NCBI RefSeq assembly: GCF_026212465.1 | Contig: NC_080062.1 | Span: 8,353,543-8,417,542 of the forward strand | Direction: 5' to 3' | Source of the DNA: Amaranthus tricolor | Lineage: Eukaryota > Streptophyta > Magnoliopsida > Caryophyllales > Amaranthaceae | Length of the DNA: 64,000 bases | Shown: piece by piece, positions 36,591-49,968 of the stretch | How the letters are laid out: each line of letters begins with the position of its first letter | Position numbering within the stretch: the first letter of the stretch is position 1 | Position numbers and translations under genes: made by a program | Notes under the pieces: generated by a model | Told to the model about the DNA's origin: nothing | Seen by the model: only the letters and a program-made list of their open reading frames with translations | The model's database searches: none

Positions 36591-38219
36591 TTCTTTTTAT
36601 ATTTGATCCAGGTAGTCATTATGTCTTAGAATAATTACATTTTTATTTTCTCTAAAACCAGGCAACATCAATTATTCTCCAATAGTATTCAAATTCACCA
36701 ACTGTGAAGCAATTAACTAGAAGGTTTGATTGTGTACGTCTAAATGTTTTCCCTTGTTGATTTTGTTTATCAACAAATAATTTGTTCATACACATCACAA
36801 ATTTCAAACACCTAAATTTGTGGAACACAAGCATTAGTTCAATACATAAATGAAGTAACAAATACTTGGTGGACCGAAAAGTACCTGGATAAACATCACG
36901 GATAGCTGAAACGCTAACAAGAAGTTGTGATCTGTTCGTGTTTTACCAACAGTCTCACAAGGCGATCACTTCTTGTTGTTGGTTTTGTATATAATATCGA
37001 TCAAGATAACATGAGGCCATGTACGCAGATGTTGAAGGGGGATATAGGATTTGCCATTAGTAAACAGTCAACTAAAAAATTAACATTTATATCCGTCCAC
37101 ACCACATAGTTATGCTCTATTTGATTCATATTAGTGTAAATCCCTGGATAATTATTCTTGATCAATTACATGATGAAGGCAAGTTACATACAGTTGCACT
37201 ACGTTGTCTGATATAATCAAGAATGTCAGTTGGTAATCTATTTACTTTAACACGAATATATTTATACACTATATTTTGATAATTGTGTCTTGATTTATCA
37301 CTGGTTGAATGACCTTTCTCTAGGTTTATGACAATATCCAATACTCATAACCGGCAACCACATGCCCTAATTCTTGATCCCGTTCGAGCTGTATTATCTA
37401 AGTCATAACCTTTAAACCTACCGTATCAATGACGTTGTAGATAAAGACTCATTGTAGAATGATCCTCCTTTTGCTTATATAAGACGTACGAATGAAGTGA
37501 AAATCAATAGTATTAGTTATATTTTCTACCGAAGAATGTAGTTTATCTATTAAATCAAATTGTCTATTAAATAAGTCTCGAAGAATAAAATATTATTTCA
37601 CCACTAAAATTCTTCAAGTAAGCCATATATTTTACAAAAAAATTATTTAAATTTTTTAAAAAATACAAATGGCACCAAACGTGCAACTTGGCCTAGGCTA
37701 ACTTGCAATTTTTTTTCAAAACAATTACAAACTTAACTAAGAACTTGAGATCAATGTGTACCTTGACATTTTCAAGATTCTGTCGATATTGTTTCAATGT
37801 TGATATTAAAGTGATAGAATTTATTCAAAGAGAAACTATGGCCAAAGAAAAAAATGAATTAAAAAAATTTAAAAGCTTTAATATATAAAAAGGTGACAAG
37901 ACGAAAATCAACGTCAATATATTTTCTTTCGAAAAGAAATCAATGTCAAAACTTTATATCGATTGAATATTCAGTTGCGCTATAAAAACAAAGAAAAAAA
38001 AGTCTAAACTTCCACTTGTGGAGTTATAGTAGACCTTTTTATATCAACAAAAGTTGTGGCTTTAAACAATTTGTCAAGGAATTATAGCGTGAATCGTTGT
38101 CCACTATTCAGGCCTCAATGCCAGGGAATCAAGTGGCCGAGGTTGGTTTATAAGATTTTTCTATAATAAATACTAATTTTCGTGTTTTATATTGTTGATT
38201 ATATATATATATATATATA
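36591..38219. other. Intergenic gap
   Basis: No coding similarity was recognised on either strand. A short (AT)n tract at 38200-38220 borders the next element. Confidence 0.45.
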
Positions 38220-38536
38220 TAGAATCTAATATAAGGGGTTTAAAAATAAGAAAAATAAGAAGAAATTTCATCCGTCAGATCTTAGATCAATGGTCTATCT
38301 TGCACGCGGTTCAGAACAAAAAATTAATTGTGATGTTTTCTTAATTAATATGTGATAGTTTCTGTATAAACATGTGTTACTTGAAATTGTGATGCTTTCT
38401 AAATTAATATGTGATGCTTTCTTTATAAACATGTGTTATTAAATCTTTTGCTAAGACAACTTTTTTTAAACCGTTAAATCTTAATTAATCAACGGTAGCT
38501 ATTCCTTCCTATTCTCACACCCCTTCTTATTAGATC
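38220..38536. mobile_element. Foldback MITE
   Basis: Imperfect inverted ends: AGAATCTAATATAAGGGGTTT at the left, and the complement of AGATCTAATAAGAAGGGGTGTG at the right, each beside an AT array. The interior has an imperfect direct repeat of TTGTGATG(T/C)TTTCT and AAACATGTGTTA at about 38327 and 38390. No ORF. Confidence 0.6.
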
Positions 38537-38554
38537 TCTACCCTATATATATAT

Positions 38555-39078
<524 letters not shown>

Positions 39079-39085
39079 ATTGTTT

Positions 39086-39416
39086 AAACACTGCAAAAAA
39101 AAAAGGACAACTTACCGACTAACCTCAACAGTCAGATATTTTTGACTGTTCGATTGACAGGCGTTAGTCGGAATTTCCGACTAAATTCCTACTAAATTAG
39201 TTTTTTGTCAGAATTTACAACTAATACAAGTAATATTATATTAATACAAGTAATAATATACAAATACAACTAATATAAATACTAACACAACACTAATACG
39301 ACTAATACTACACTAATATGACTAATAGTACACTAATACAACTAATAATAATAATATTAATAATAATGATGATGGTGATAATAATAATAATAATAATGAT
39401 AATAATAATAATGATG

Positions 39417-39483
<67 letters not shown>

Positions 39484-39987
39484 CATAAGTGGTAGGAGTG
39501 TTATGTTATAAGTTCAATAACATAGCTTAGAATATTACTAATCAACGGATGACCTATTAGTTGGTGTGTGGATGTAATATCCTAAGGTCTTGGGTTTGAA
39601 CCTTCACCCAGACATTTATGTGTAAGTTGATTGTTGAGGTGTTGGGTGCCATGTGGGTATGACATGGCATATTCTTTCAGAGTGGTCAGAAATTTTAAAA
39701 AAACCTTTTTGTTGTCATTTTTCAACTAATTTTTGACTATTTATTAGTAGGAAACTAGTCGGAAGTTTCCTACTATTTTCTGACTAACTTGGTAGTCGAA
39801 ATTTCCGACTAATTTTCCGACTAACAATGGTTAGTCGAAAATTCCGACTGTTTTTCTACTAAAATGAAATTCTGACCATTCTGAATCGACTATTCCAAAA
39901 TAGTTGGAAATCATTCGGTATAGCTCTATACCAACTGATTTCCGACTGTTTTGGACAATCAGAAAGTTGCTATTTTTTGTTGTGAAA
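39086..39987. mobile_element. Non-autonomous CACTA element
   Basis: Starts CACTGCAAAAAAA at 39089 and ends TTTTTTGTTGTG at 39984, an imperfect CACTA-type inverted pair. AAA, a possible 3-bp target duplication, flanks it on both sides. The subterminal regions repeat TTAGTCGGAA(T/A)TTCCGACTAA, a palindromic word typical of transposase-binding sites, at about 39165-39190 and 39770-39860. The interior carries a (TAA)n array and no transposase. Confidence 0.75.
39346..39483. repeat. (TAA)n microsatellite
   Basis: About 135 bp of TAA units with some GAT and GGT interruptions on the left, inside the non-autonomous CACTA element. Confidence 0.95.
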
Positions 39988-41437
39988 AATAGACGATATT
40001 CTAAAATAATATACAAAATCAAATTGCTTTTTGGTGATGACACCTAAGCAAAATATATAGATATATTGTTCTTTCATGATAATTTTTTATGAGTAATAAT
40101 TAGTCATGTAAAAAAATATATATTTTTAAAATCAAATCATAGACCAATAAGACATTTGAATATACTTCATACTCAATTATTTTTCAGATTTTTCGGCACA
40201 CTTGAAATATATGCGGTGGAAAGTAGGAATGCTCAAATGCTCTCTTCAACATCCTAAAGGTTGTATCCCTGCCCCAGCCAATATTCAAAGGTTCAGACCT
40301 TAGAGTTAGGGTTTTACTAAGGATAAAACCAGTAAACATCGTATCGGATTATCACATATACCTATCCCTATGTTACTTATATTTCTTATATTGTTCTAGC
40401 TTTTATGATTGGTTTATAGTTTTTTGATCATGTTATTAACCTTAATTCTTATCTTGCATTATTTTGTTTTTTTTTTATCTTGTCTTGTCTTGTTTTGTCT
40501 TGTTTTGCTTCTATAGATTTCTTAAGTAGGGTGTCTTTTTGGCCACATCCTTTTTTATTGGTATGTCATCTTCCATCTCTCCCCAAATCCTGATTATAAT
40601 TTTCATGAACGGAATACACTGAGTATGATGATATAATGATAATGATCATTATTGTGTTGATTATTGTTATATTAATTTCATTCGAATCGAAAAATCTATT
40701 ATATGAGATTAAATCCTTTCAAAAGAGTGAAAGAATTTTCAAAACAGAAAATATTACAAACTACAAATTTAGATAGAAATATATGCAACTCATTGGCCCA
40801 ATATAGGAGATTATAACATTGGCCAACCCAATTATTTAACATTAGGTTTAAAGGTAATCCACCTTAGTTTTTTTTTTTTTTTGAAATTTGGATTTTTTTT
40901 GAGTGTATAATACGCTAAAAAAAAAAGCAATAAAATTCAAACTCAATATGTTATTTGAAAAAAGTAGTATTCAATTTAATTGAAATAAAATCCAATTTTT
41001 TTTTGAAAAATTTTGTTGGCAAGGACCTTTAATTAGTATTACTCCACTTCATTTGAATGGATGGAAATACATAGTGCATCCACCCTGGCCTATTGAATTT
41101 ATGTCATCCATCCAATCCACGCACATTGATAAGAACTCGTCCTTATCAATTGGAGTATTATTATATTAAATGATTATAATTATTTTCATGTCACCATATA
41201 TTTTGCACAAATAATAATATAGTAACGGTCATATATTATTCTATTTTTCCACATCACTTTGATTACAACCCATAAGATCATACGGTTACATATACATTTT
41301 TGGTATGATAGAATACTTTCATTACTAGTTAAACTAATCATCAAACGTCTAATATCTTTCCTTTTATTTTTAACTAGGTTGATATATGTATGATACACAA
41401 TAATAATATTTTTTTTTTCTAAATAATTGTGAAAAAA
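39988..41437. other. Intergenic gap
   Basis: No gene recognised. Contains TTTTGTCTTG repeats at about 40485 and several T and A runs. Confidence 0.45.
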
Positions 41438-41923
41438 TAGAAAATTATATTAATAGCAACGAACTTTCATGAGATGCCAGTTGTAGCACTTTTGTAAGAT
41501 TTTTTCACATGGTAGCATTCAGTTTATGCCTTATCTAACTACCGTAGTATTTTCCGTTAAATTCTTATCAATTTTCGTTTAATTCACCATTTTGACGTTT
41601 CTACCCTTATAAAGTGTTGGTTGTTGTTTTTATAATTTGCCCTAAACATTTGAGAGCGTTTATGAATTAAACGTAAAAATGGTGAATTAAACATTTGAGA
41701 GTATAAAATGATTTATGGCAAATTATATAGGCAACAAGCAACACTTAGTAAGGGTAGAAACGTCAAAATGGTAAATTAAACGGAAATTAACAAGAACTTA
41801 ACGAAAAATATTACGACAATCAGATAACGCATAAATTGGATGCTACCATGTGGAAAAATCTTAGAAAAGCCCTACCACTGGCGTTTCATAAAAGTTCAAT
41901 GCTACCGTATGAAATTTCCTATT
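41438..41923. mobile_element. Long-arm inverted-repeat MITE
   Basis: Two arms of about 190 bp face each other. Shared words, read from both ends inward, are CACATGGTAGCAT, TTATGC(C/G)TTATCT, CGTTTAATT(C/T)ACCATTTTGAC and GTTTCTACCCTTA. The loop is about 100 bp. No coding content; the target duplication is not certain. Confidence 0.78.
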
Positions 41924-41977
41924 AATGAGTTCACTAAAAACATTAATTACATGCATGTTATTTGATAAGAAAACACA

Positions 41978-41988
<11 letters not shown>

Positions 41989-42038
<50 letters not shown>

Positions 42039-42039
42039 C
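41989..42039. repeat. (TAA)n microsatellite
   Basis: About 50 bp of uninterrupted TAA units. Confidence 0.95.
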
Positions 42040-43458
42040 ACAACATCACGATGTTTTACAGAGAAGAAATTTTAAGATCAAAATGACACATATCTTTCTA
42101 GAGGATAAATGAACAAGAGCAAGATCACTCACATACATGGTTTATTATATCTAACACATGGAGAAATAACTATTTTTTGGTTGAATTATATCTCACACAC
42201 TAAACATAAATATCCATGTCTCCATATAAAAATTTATATATAATATTCTAATTAAATAGTTTTTTTATAATTAATCATGTCAATTCAATTTAATTTGAGT
42301 TAAGTTTTATTTTAAAGTCATATATATCAAATTATAAATTCAAATTTATATCTGTCAAATTATCTTAGGTTTTGTTTGGAAATAAGAAATTCATTTCAAA
42401 TTATAAATTTCAATTATAGAATCATAATGAAGAATTTGAAAATGAAAAGATTTAAGTAGTCATTCTTAAACTCAAACTCTTAACTTTAACTATTTTTTAT
42501 AAGAGGAAAATTGACTCAAATTCATATTTGAATAATTTAATTTGCCAAACGCTAAATTTAAGCCAATTTTTAACTTTCTAAATAAAATCATGATTTTCAA
42601 ACACCAAAAGGTTGCTTTTGAAAACAAGCATTTTATTTCAAATTGTAGATTTCAGTTATGAAATCATTAATAAAGAATTTGAGAATGACAACATTTGAGA
42701 AATTATTTTCAAATCTTCATCTTTAACCATTTTTATAATAATGGTGTATTTCACTCAAATCTAAATTAAAACTTTTTTATTTGGCAAATATTAAATTTAA
42801 ATAAAATTTATATTTTCAAATGAAATTATAATTTCAAAAAATAAAAAATCAAACTTGGTAGCTAGAACTTGGGAAAAATTCTTTGATAATTTTGGAGGTA
42901 ATAGATGGGAACGTTAGCTATTGGACTAGGTCTAGAGTGGGTGTTTTATGACATCATTTACTTTGGCTTGCAAACAATGCATTATTGTTAGACTTTAGAG
43001 TATATATTATATTAATATAATAATAATAATAATTGCAATGGCCGAAAAATATTTAAATTGAGCATTTTAATGTTTCAAATTGAGTTAGGAGTACAAAGGA
43101 TGGTTAATTTGGTTTAGCATTAGCTAGTTAACTTAATTATTTTATTAATGTGCCAACTTTTTATAAGAATATATATCAATTTTGAAGTACTAGTATAGAA
43201 AATTTAATACACGTACGAAGTTTTAAGTATAAAAATTTATAGAAATTCGTTAAAGCTTTTATATTAAGTGAATATATATAGGGTAAATTCTATAAAAATT
43301 AGAGTATATTTAGAAATTAGGGTACATTTAATCAACGATAAATAAATTTATTAAAAGAGTGCTAAGTCTGTTTACACTTTGTATCAAACATAATGTAAAA
43401 CTCAAGTGAACAAAAACCCATTTCTATCCCAATTTTAAAACATTTAATTTCAATAACA
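42040..43458. other. AT-rich intergenic gap
   Basis: No gene. Two similar blocks at about 42380-42610 and 42615-42850 share TTTCAAATT(A/G)TA(A/G)ATTTCA and AAAGAATTTGA(A/G)AATGA, which suggests an old tandem duplication or two copies of one dispersed repeat. Confidence 0.4.
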
Positions 43459-43735
43459 TACTCCCTCCTATTTAGCTTATCTGTCCCATTTTCTTTTATA
43501 GTCAAGTCACTTTAATTGTCCCATTTTTATTTTTGGTATGGGTTTTTGACTTTTATGTCCTTAGTAACTTTATTCTATTTTCAATTATACCCTCCATTAC
43601 CCATACTAATTTTCCTTCCTTACATTAAAAAACCCATAATACGACTCTCTTTTCTACCCTTAGGGTCCCACTTTTAACTCTCTTTAAAATCCATGAAAAG
43701 TCAAATGAGACTCCTAAGGTGAATAGGAGGGAGTA
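43459..43735. mobile_element. Stowaway-type MITE
   Basis: Inverted ends CTCCCTCCTATT and AATAGGAGGGAG at 43461 and 43733, flanked by TA on both sides. About 273 bp, no ORF. The ends are closer to the Stowaway consensus than those of the copy at 482-720. Confidence 0.88.
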
Positions 43736-44656
43736 TGATTTTTTGCGGTATTTGACCGGAATGAGCAACTTGCCAGAGATGTTAAGATAAATTATTTTGT
43801 TTCTTACCTTAATTATGTATACATTTAAACCTAGTAAACCCAAACAAAATAATAGGCTACTAGATGTAGTTGCTTGCCAAAAAAAAGCTCAGATAAATAA
43901 TTTTTTTTCTTACCTTAATATATGTAAAAACTCATGCAATTCAAAATAATTAATATATAATTTTTAATTATGTATATATTTAATTTATCTTAATTTAAGG
44001 ATTATTAATATTAAAATTTTATAATTTTTAATTAAGAACAATTAGAGATATTAAGAACTAAAATGTTGATTTGACAAGTGAAAAAACAACATGGGATGGG
44101 ACTATTAGCTTGAATAGTAGGGAGTACATAGCAAGTATCGTAAAATTTTTAAATGTGGATAATTCAATATACTTCATAAATTATCAAAATAATATATTAA
44201 ATTATGTAAAAATTCGAATAAGTAAGTACTTCTATAGAGAAAAGGAATAATTATTTCAAATTTCAATTAATCTCTTTTATTTTTCAACAGCTAATTTTTT
44301 AAGAGACGTATCTTACGCTTAACCCATTAAAGATTAATATCTACTTACTATATTTTTAATGTCTACTTATATTATTCTTAATGCTTACTTATAATATTGT
44401 AAAATCGTACAATTCTGTCACTAATCATCATTCTCATGCGCCACCCATCATCATTCATCACGTATCGGCAGCCTATAACTACTACTCCTATTAGTCCTAC
44501 TCTTCTATCCACACTTCAAAAAAAAAAAAAAAAGAAAACTACCGCCATTCTCATACACTCATACACAAACAAAAAATCAGAGGAATAAAATTAGAGAATT
44601 GGGTGAAAATAGGTGTCATTTTTAACAATTTGATTTGAATTTGTGGGCAAATTAAA
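43736..44656. promoter_or_regulatory. Upstream region of TauE/SafE gene
   Basis: AT-rich. A run of A at 44518-44533 precedes an A/C-rich leader (CTCATACACTCATACACAAAC at about 44552). The promoter must lie here, but no single element can be fixed with confidence. Confidence 0.4.
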
Positions 44657-47600
44657 ATGATGATGATTAGGGATTCAAGGTTGCCAAAAGGGAAGCTTTT
44701 GAGATCATTTTCCATGGTTTCTTTAAGCTTTTTCATGGCTTCTTTGTTAGTTTCTGCTGAAAGAAAAAACCTAAAATCCCCCAATAATGTCACCTCTGAT
44801 TCATATTCAGATCGTCTTCTTTCACAATTTGTCAACTTTTTATGGCAATCTGATGAATCTGGTTACCACCATGTTTGGCCGGTAAATAACTCTAAAAGAA
44901 CTCTCCTTTTTATTTTTTTTAACCATTTTTTGAAGGTGAAAACCATGTCCCTTATATTCATAGATCAAAGATTTAGATTATTTATTAGATTTTGGATTAT
45001 AATTGTTTGAGCACTGTCATCAATTATCAGTTTAAACTTTTCGTTAATTATAAAGAGGGACTATACTGCATTCAGGACAACATGTTTGAATATAATACTC
45101 AAACTTTAATCATAAGCATAAACTTTTAATTAAATTGATTTCTTAATAATATTAATATAGTAAAATAACTCATTAAATATATATATATTTTTTATTTACT
45201 GAAGTTGCAAATAATAGTTACTCCTACAGTCCTACTAAAAGGTAACAATGTTTTTGTTATCACATGATATGGTTGTATACATCCCACTCAAATTCCGTTT
45301 AGGTGTAAGCTACTCAATGGGGCTAAGTTATGAAATGATGATGATTGGAGGTCAAAACTATTGTTTTCTATATAATTTGATTTTAAATGTCATTTTTTTT
45401 CACCTTTAGATTCATTTTGTGGGTACCCAGAATCTTGAATCTTATTTTAATGCACTTTTAAGAAACATTTTGGCATTTATTTAGGAACCCAGAAAAGGGT
45501 TCTTAATTGGGTTGTACGAAGTGTACTTATTCTATAGGTTGATGATGGATTAACTATATTATTCTTAGCAAAATAATTTTTTTTTAATTATTTGTTATTT
45601 TTCTGAAAGGGTTGTATTCTTGTGTTTAAGTTGATGAAACTTTGATGATTTGTGCAAAATATGGTAATACTTCTATTTTTTAATATATTGTGGGTTAAAT
45701 TTCAATTATTTTTTTTTGGTTTCACAGGAAATAAAATTTGGGTGGCAAATTGTTTTGGGTTCATTCATTGGATTTTGTGGAGCAGCATTTGGAAGTGTTG
45801 GTGGTGTTGGAGGTGGTGGTATATTTGTGCCAATGCTTAGTTTAATCATTGGGTTTGATCCTAAATCTGCAACTGCTATCTCAAAATGTAAGGGCTTACC
45901 TTTATTGATTCTTGTCATAGTCTCCATGCAGATTTTGTTCCTTATAGATCTGTTTGACAAATGGTTGTTGATTGTAGTCATTAACTGATCAAGTCGTTAC
46001 GAAGATGTTTAATAGTAAAAGTTTATAGTTGTTATTTGTTGTTTGTTTAATAAAGATAAAAGTGGGTCAAAAAGTCGAAATTCATTGAAAAAACTAATTA
46101 TCGTAGCTTTTGGATTTTGGGTTTAAAAATCGGCCTTTGAGCTCACTAAAAAGGTTTAACCAGCCAAAAAGTTACAACTTGTTATTTGTTGTTTGTTTAT
46201 TAAAGATGAAAGTGTGTTTAAAAGTCAAAATCCTGTAAAAGATAATCATCGTAACTTTTGGATTTTGGGTTAAAAAACCGGTCTTTGAGCTGACTAAGAA
46301 GGTTTAACCAACCAAAAGGCACAAGCCAAACGTAAACTAAAAAGCTGATAAAAAATTCATTTACTAAACACATCAAAATGATAGTTACTTGGGTAGAAAA
46401 TGCCAAAATTAAACATTCAAATCATATCCTAAGAAATAGAAATAAATTATTGGAAATGAAGTTTTCTTTTGGCTGAAAATGAAATTTCCTGTTGGATAGT
46501 AAAGGGAGTATGCAATATCATATGACAGATCAATATAATTTTGTGGTGATTTTGTTTCATCTTCAGGTATGATAACTGGTGCTGCAGCCTCAACTGTGTA
46601 CTATAATCTGAAACTAAGGCATCCAACTCTTGATATGCCACTCATCGACTACGATTTGGCTCTGCTTTTCCAGCCAATGCTCATGCTAGGAGTTAGTATC
46701 GGTGTCGCTTTTAATGTTATTTTTGCTGATTGGATGGTCACAGTTTTGCTTCTTATTCTTTTTGTTGGTAAACTCTTTTTTGGTGTTGTTACATGACTTT
46801 ATATGTATGTTTAGATATCATGTTAGCCTAAACTAGTTCACTCATGTAGGCACATCTACTAAGGCATTCTTCAAGGGTATTGAAACTTGGAATAAGGAAA
46901 CATTGATGAAGAAGGTAATTTTGTGTATTCATCTGCAAATCTCTATAGGAAACATTGACGAAGAAGGTAATTTTAATGTGCGTTGTAAGTTGCTGGTGTT
47001 TTTCCAGGCGCGTTGTGTGTCACACCCTTCTCTTTGCAGGACCTAGCATTTGAGGGATAATCTGAATGCGTGCATTTCTCCTTGCCCACTCCTTGGAGGG
47101 GGCACGGGTATGATTTGCCTGCTATCTTTCTCCTCCGAATTCTTGACTTGTGTGGGATATTGAGTTGCTTACTATGACTATGATTATCTGCAAATCTCTC
47201 CTGAATCTTTTCGTAATAAGTTCATATTAGTTAAATATTGGTTCTTGTAACTATTTCCCCTTTTTTAAACATAGCTATACTTTTGTTTCAGGATGCTCTT
47301 AGGCAGTTAGAATCGAACGGTTAGTATTATACTTCTTAACTAAAAGCATTAAAAGGATCACAAGATTATTTCAGTATCTTATCCATTTGCACTATGATAT
47401 TGGAATAGGTACAAACGGTGAACCAGTTGAATATAAGCCCCTTCCCAGTGGCCCATCCAAGGTTAAAGACACAGAAGTGAGCGATTTCTAATGTCTATAA
47501 CCGATTCACTTGTTCTACAATTGTTATGTGTTTCACCCGAATTTCGATTGAAATAGGTTTCCATCATCAATAATGTTTGCTGGAAAGAACTTGGTCTCCT

Positions 47601-49968
47601 TGTCCTTGTATGGGCTGCATTTCTTGGCCTGCAGATTTTCAAGGTCTGTCCTCAATTCAACCTCATTGCCTTCAGGAAATGCTTTCGTTTTCTGGTTTTC
47701 TTGGGGTGTTTATTTTTTGGAAATATTATCTCATTTTCTTTGCCCTCGAAGGGTTTTATTTGACCGTGCGCATTTCTCCTGCCCTCTCTCAAGAGTGGGT
47801 ACGAGTATGATCTGTCCGCTACCTCTCCCCCCTAGGACCCCGACTTTGTGCGGGATGCTGGGTTGATAACCACGACCATAACCTTTGCCTCTGAAGGGTT
47901 GACGAACATTATACTGACTTCCAGAGTATGATTTGAACAGGAAAACACGGTCACTTGCTCAACAGCCTATTGGGTTTTGAATTTATTGCAGGTATTTCCT
48001 CTGCGTTTTATCAACTATCCACCTTATTTTCATGCCATGTATTTAGATTATGAAATGATCTTGATGCCTTCCAGATACCTGTTGCTGTTGGTGTATCTGC
48101 GTATCAAGCATACAGCTTATACAAGGGACACAGAATAATCTCATCGAAAGGAGATGCTTCAACAAACTGGCAAGTCCATCAGCTCGTCTTGTATTGTTGT
48201 TGTGGGATATCGGCTGGCATTGTTGGTGGACTGCTTGGCCTTGGTGGTGGATTCATTTTGGGTCCTTTGTTCTTGGAGCTTGGAATACCTCCTCAGGTAA
48301 TAGTTGTAATTTGGTTACACTAGTGGAAAAAACGTCATATGCTGCGGTTTTTTGTGCCTTATATGTTGCAATTTTGACTCCAAGCAGTTGTGATAGCAGC
48401 AGATAGGTTATATTTGTTGCTCCGTATCTAAACCGCAGCATATAAAGTGGATTATATGCTGCGGTTCACCTAGAACCGCAATATATACCCTTTATTTTTT
48501 CCATCATTTTTATGCAGCGGAATTAGAAAACCGCAGTATAGCTTTATTTCCACTAGTGTTAAATCAGACTCGATGACATTCAATTGAGTAACATATAGCA
48601 CTAGAAAATGACAACTAAGCTGATAATGTACACATATAAGATCCGTGTTTCATCCACTCTATACTAGTATTTTGGATTCACTCGTGTTCATACACATTAT
48701 TGAAATCAGATTGTTGATAACATTCGACAAGTTTTGTAGGTTTCAAGTGCTACTGCTACGTTCGCGATGACTTTCTCCGCTTCTATGTCTGTTATCGAAT
48801 ACTACCTTCTCAAACGTTTCCCTGTTCCGTATGGTAAACAAGCATCTTACTTCCCCCTATATGCTCCATATTGTATCTCAATCTGTTAACTAAATACGTT
48901 AATTGGATCGGTAATTGCAGCGCTTTACTTCGTCATTGTTGCTACTATTGCTGCCTTTGTCGGACAACATGTTGTACGAAAGCTGATAGTTATTTTAGGA
49001 AGGGCGTCCATAATTATCTTCATTCTTTCTCTAACGATCTTCGTTAGTGCTGTCTCATTAGGTGAGTTTAATCATCTTTATGGAGTAGCTATGTACCGAT
49101 AGACATGGCAAAATTGAATCATTTTCTGATTCTAACCTGAAACATACCTGATATTAGATTGTTAGTTATTTATTTGAATGCATATGATCAGTTTTTGTTA
49201 AATGATCAGTCATAGGACATTCAACTAGTTATTTGTATGCATTTCGTATTCACGTGAAATAACAGCACATGATGTTTGCTGTTAAGGTTCAATCGGAAAT
49301 AATCTCTTTTTGTTGGTGTTTTCACTAACAAGGTTAAGGTTGCATACACTTGACCCCTCAAACTCCACCCTGGTGGGAGCCAATTAATGGCATCGAGGTG
49401 ATCGAATGTTGTTGTATGATCAGTTATAGGACATCCAACTAGTTACTTGTATGCATTTCTTATTCACGTGAAATAACAGCACATAATGTTTGCTATTAAG
49501 AGTCAATTGGAAATAATATCTTTGTTGGTGTTATCACTAACAAGGTTAAGGTTGCGTACACCTGACTCCTCAAACCCCACCCTAGGAAGGAGCCATTTAA
49601 TGGCGTTGAGGTGATCGAATGTTGTTGTATGATCAGTTATAGGAAATTCAATCAATTATTTGTGTGCATATAGTCGAAGGTCTCACTTTCATTATCTCCA
49701 TTGATAAAGGTATGGTCTACGACTGTCGTCTTACAATCCTATCCAAAACATGATCATAGTTTCTTGATGATGATTAGTATTTGGATTTTCAACCATTGTT
49801 TTTGTATGAAAATGATAAGTTGTATGATCGATTATAGGAAACTCAAAGTTAATTCATCGGACATGTTGTTTATATTTTGTAGGCGGAGTTGGCATATCAA
49901 ACATGATCGGAAGCATTCAGGCACATGAATACATGGGATTCGAAAACCTTTGCAAGTACAAGAAATAA
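44657..49968 (+). CDS. Sulfite exporter TauE/SafE family protein, complete
   Basis: Multi-pass membrane protein of the TauE/SafE family (PF01925), 475 aa. Twelve exons in consistent phase: 44657-44881, 45728-45887, 46567-46767, 46850-46914, 47292-47319, 47409-47476, 47557-47643, 47941-47991, 48075-48296, 48740-48833, 48921-49061, 49883-49968. Exon 1 encodes a signal-like hydrophobic start. Two family halves are clear: [20 protein letters not shown] with [16 protein letters not shown] in exons 2-3, and [20 protein letters not shown] with [20 protein letters not shown] in exons 9-10. A hydrophilic loop (exons 4-6, ETWNKE and [10 protein letters not shown]) links them. The C terminus ends YKK. 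Bacterial relatives export sulfite or sulfoacetate; the substrate of the plant proteins is not settled, so the name reflects family only. Introns 9 and 11 contain a CACTA MITE and a tandem duplication. Confidence 0.93.
48315..48561. mobile_element. CACTA-type MITE in TauE intron 9
   Basis: Element 48318-48558 (241 bp) with perfect ends CACTAGTGGAAA/TTTCCACTAGTG, flanked by the 3-bp duplication TTA at 48315-48317 and 48559-48561. The interior repeats ATATGCTGCGGTT and AACCGCAGCATAT. Both ends and repeats match the larger CACTA element that starts at 59150. Confidence 0.93.
49204..49670 (+). repeat. Tandem duplication in TauE intron 11
   Basis: Two direct copies of about 214 bp, 49204-49417 and 49418-49630, each beginning GATCAGT(C/T)ATAGGACAT and containing TTCACGTGAAATAACAGCAC and ACTAACAAGGTTAAGGTTGC. 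A third copy breaks off after about 40 bp. A short related piece, GATCGATTATAGGAAACTCA, is at about 49826. Confidence 0.88.

Noticed and set aside
36652..37109. Possible gene fragment with 60-69 aa frames on both strands
   Set aside because: No domain, no consistent splice structure and no similarity recognised.
44090..44130. AATAGTAGGGAGTA sequence resembling a Stowaway end
   Set aside because: Only one end is present, with no facing partner within a few hundred bases.
45706..45981. 91-aa minus-strand frame
   Set aside because: Antisense to TauE exon 2 (glycine-rich first family half).
47573..47866. 97-aa frame in the TauE gene
   Set aside because: Overlaps exon 7 in a different frame and then runs into intron 7.
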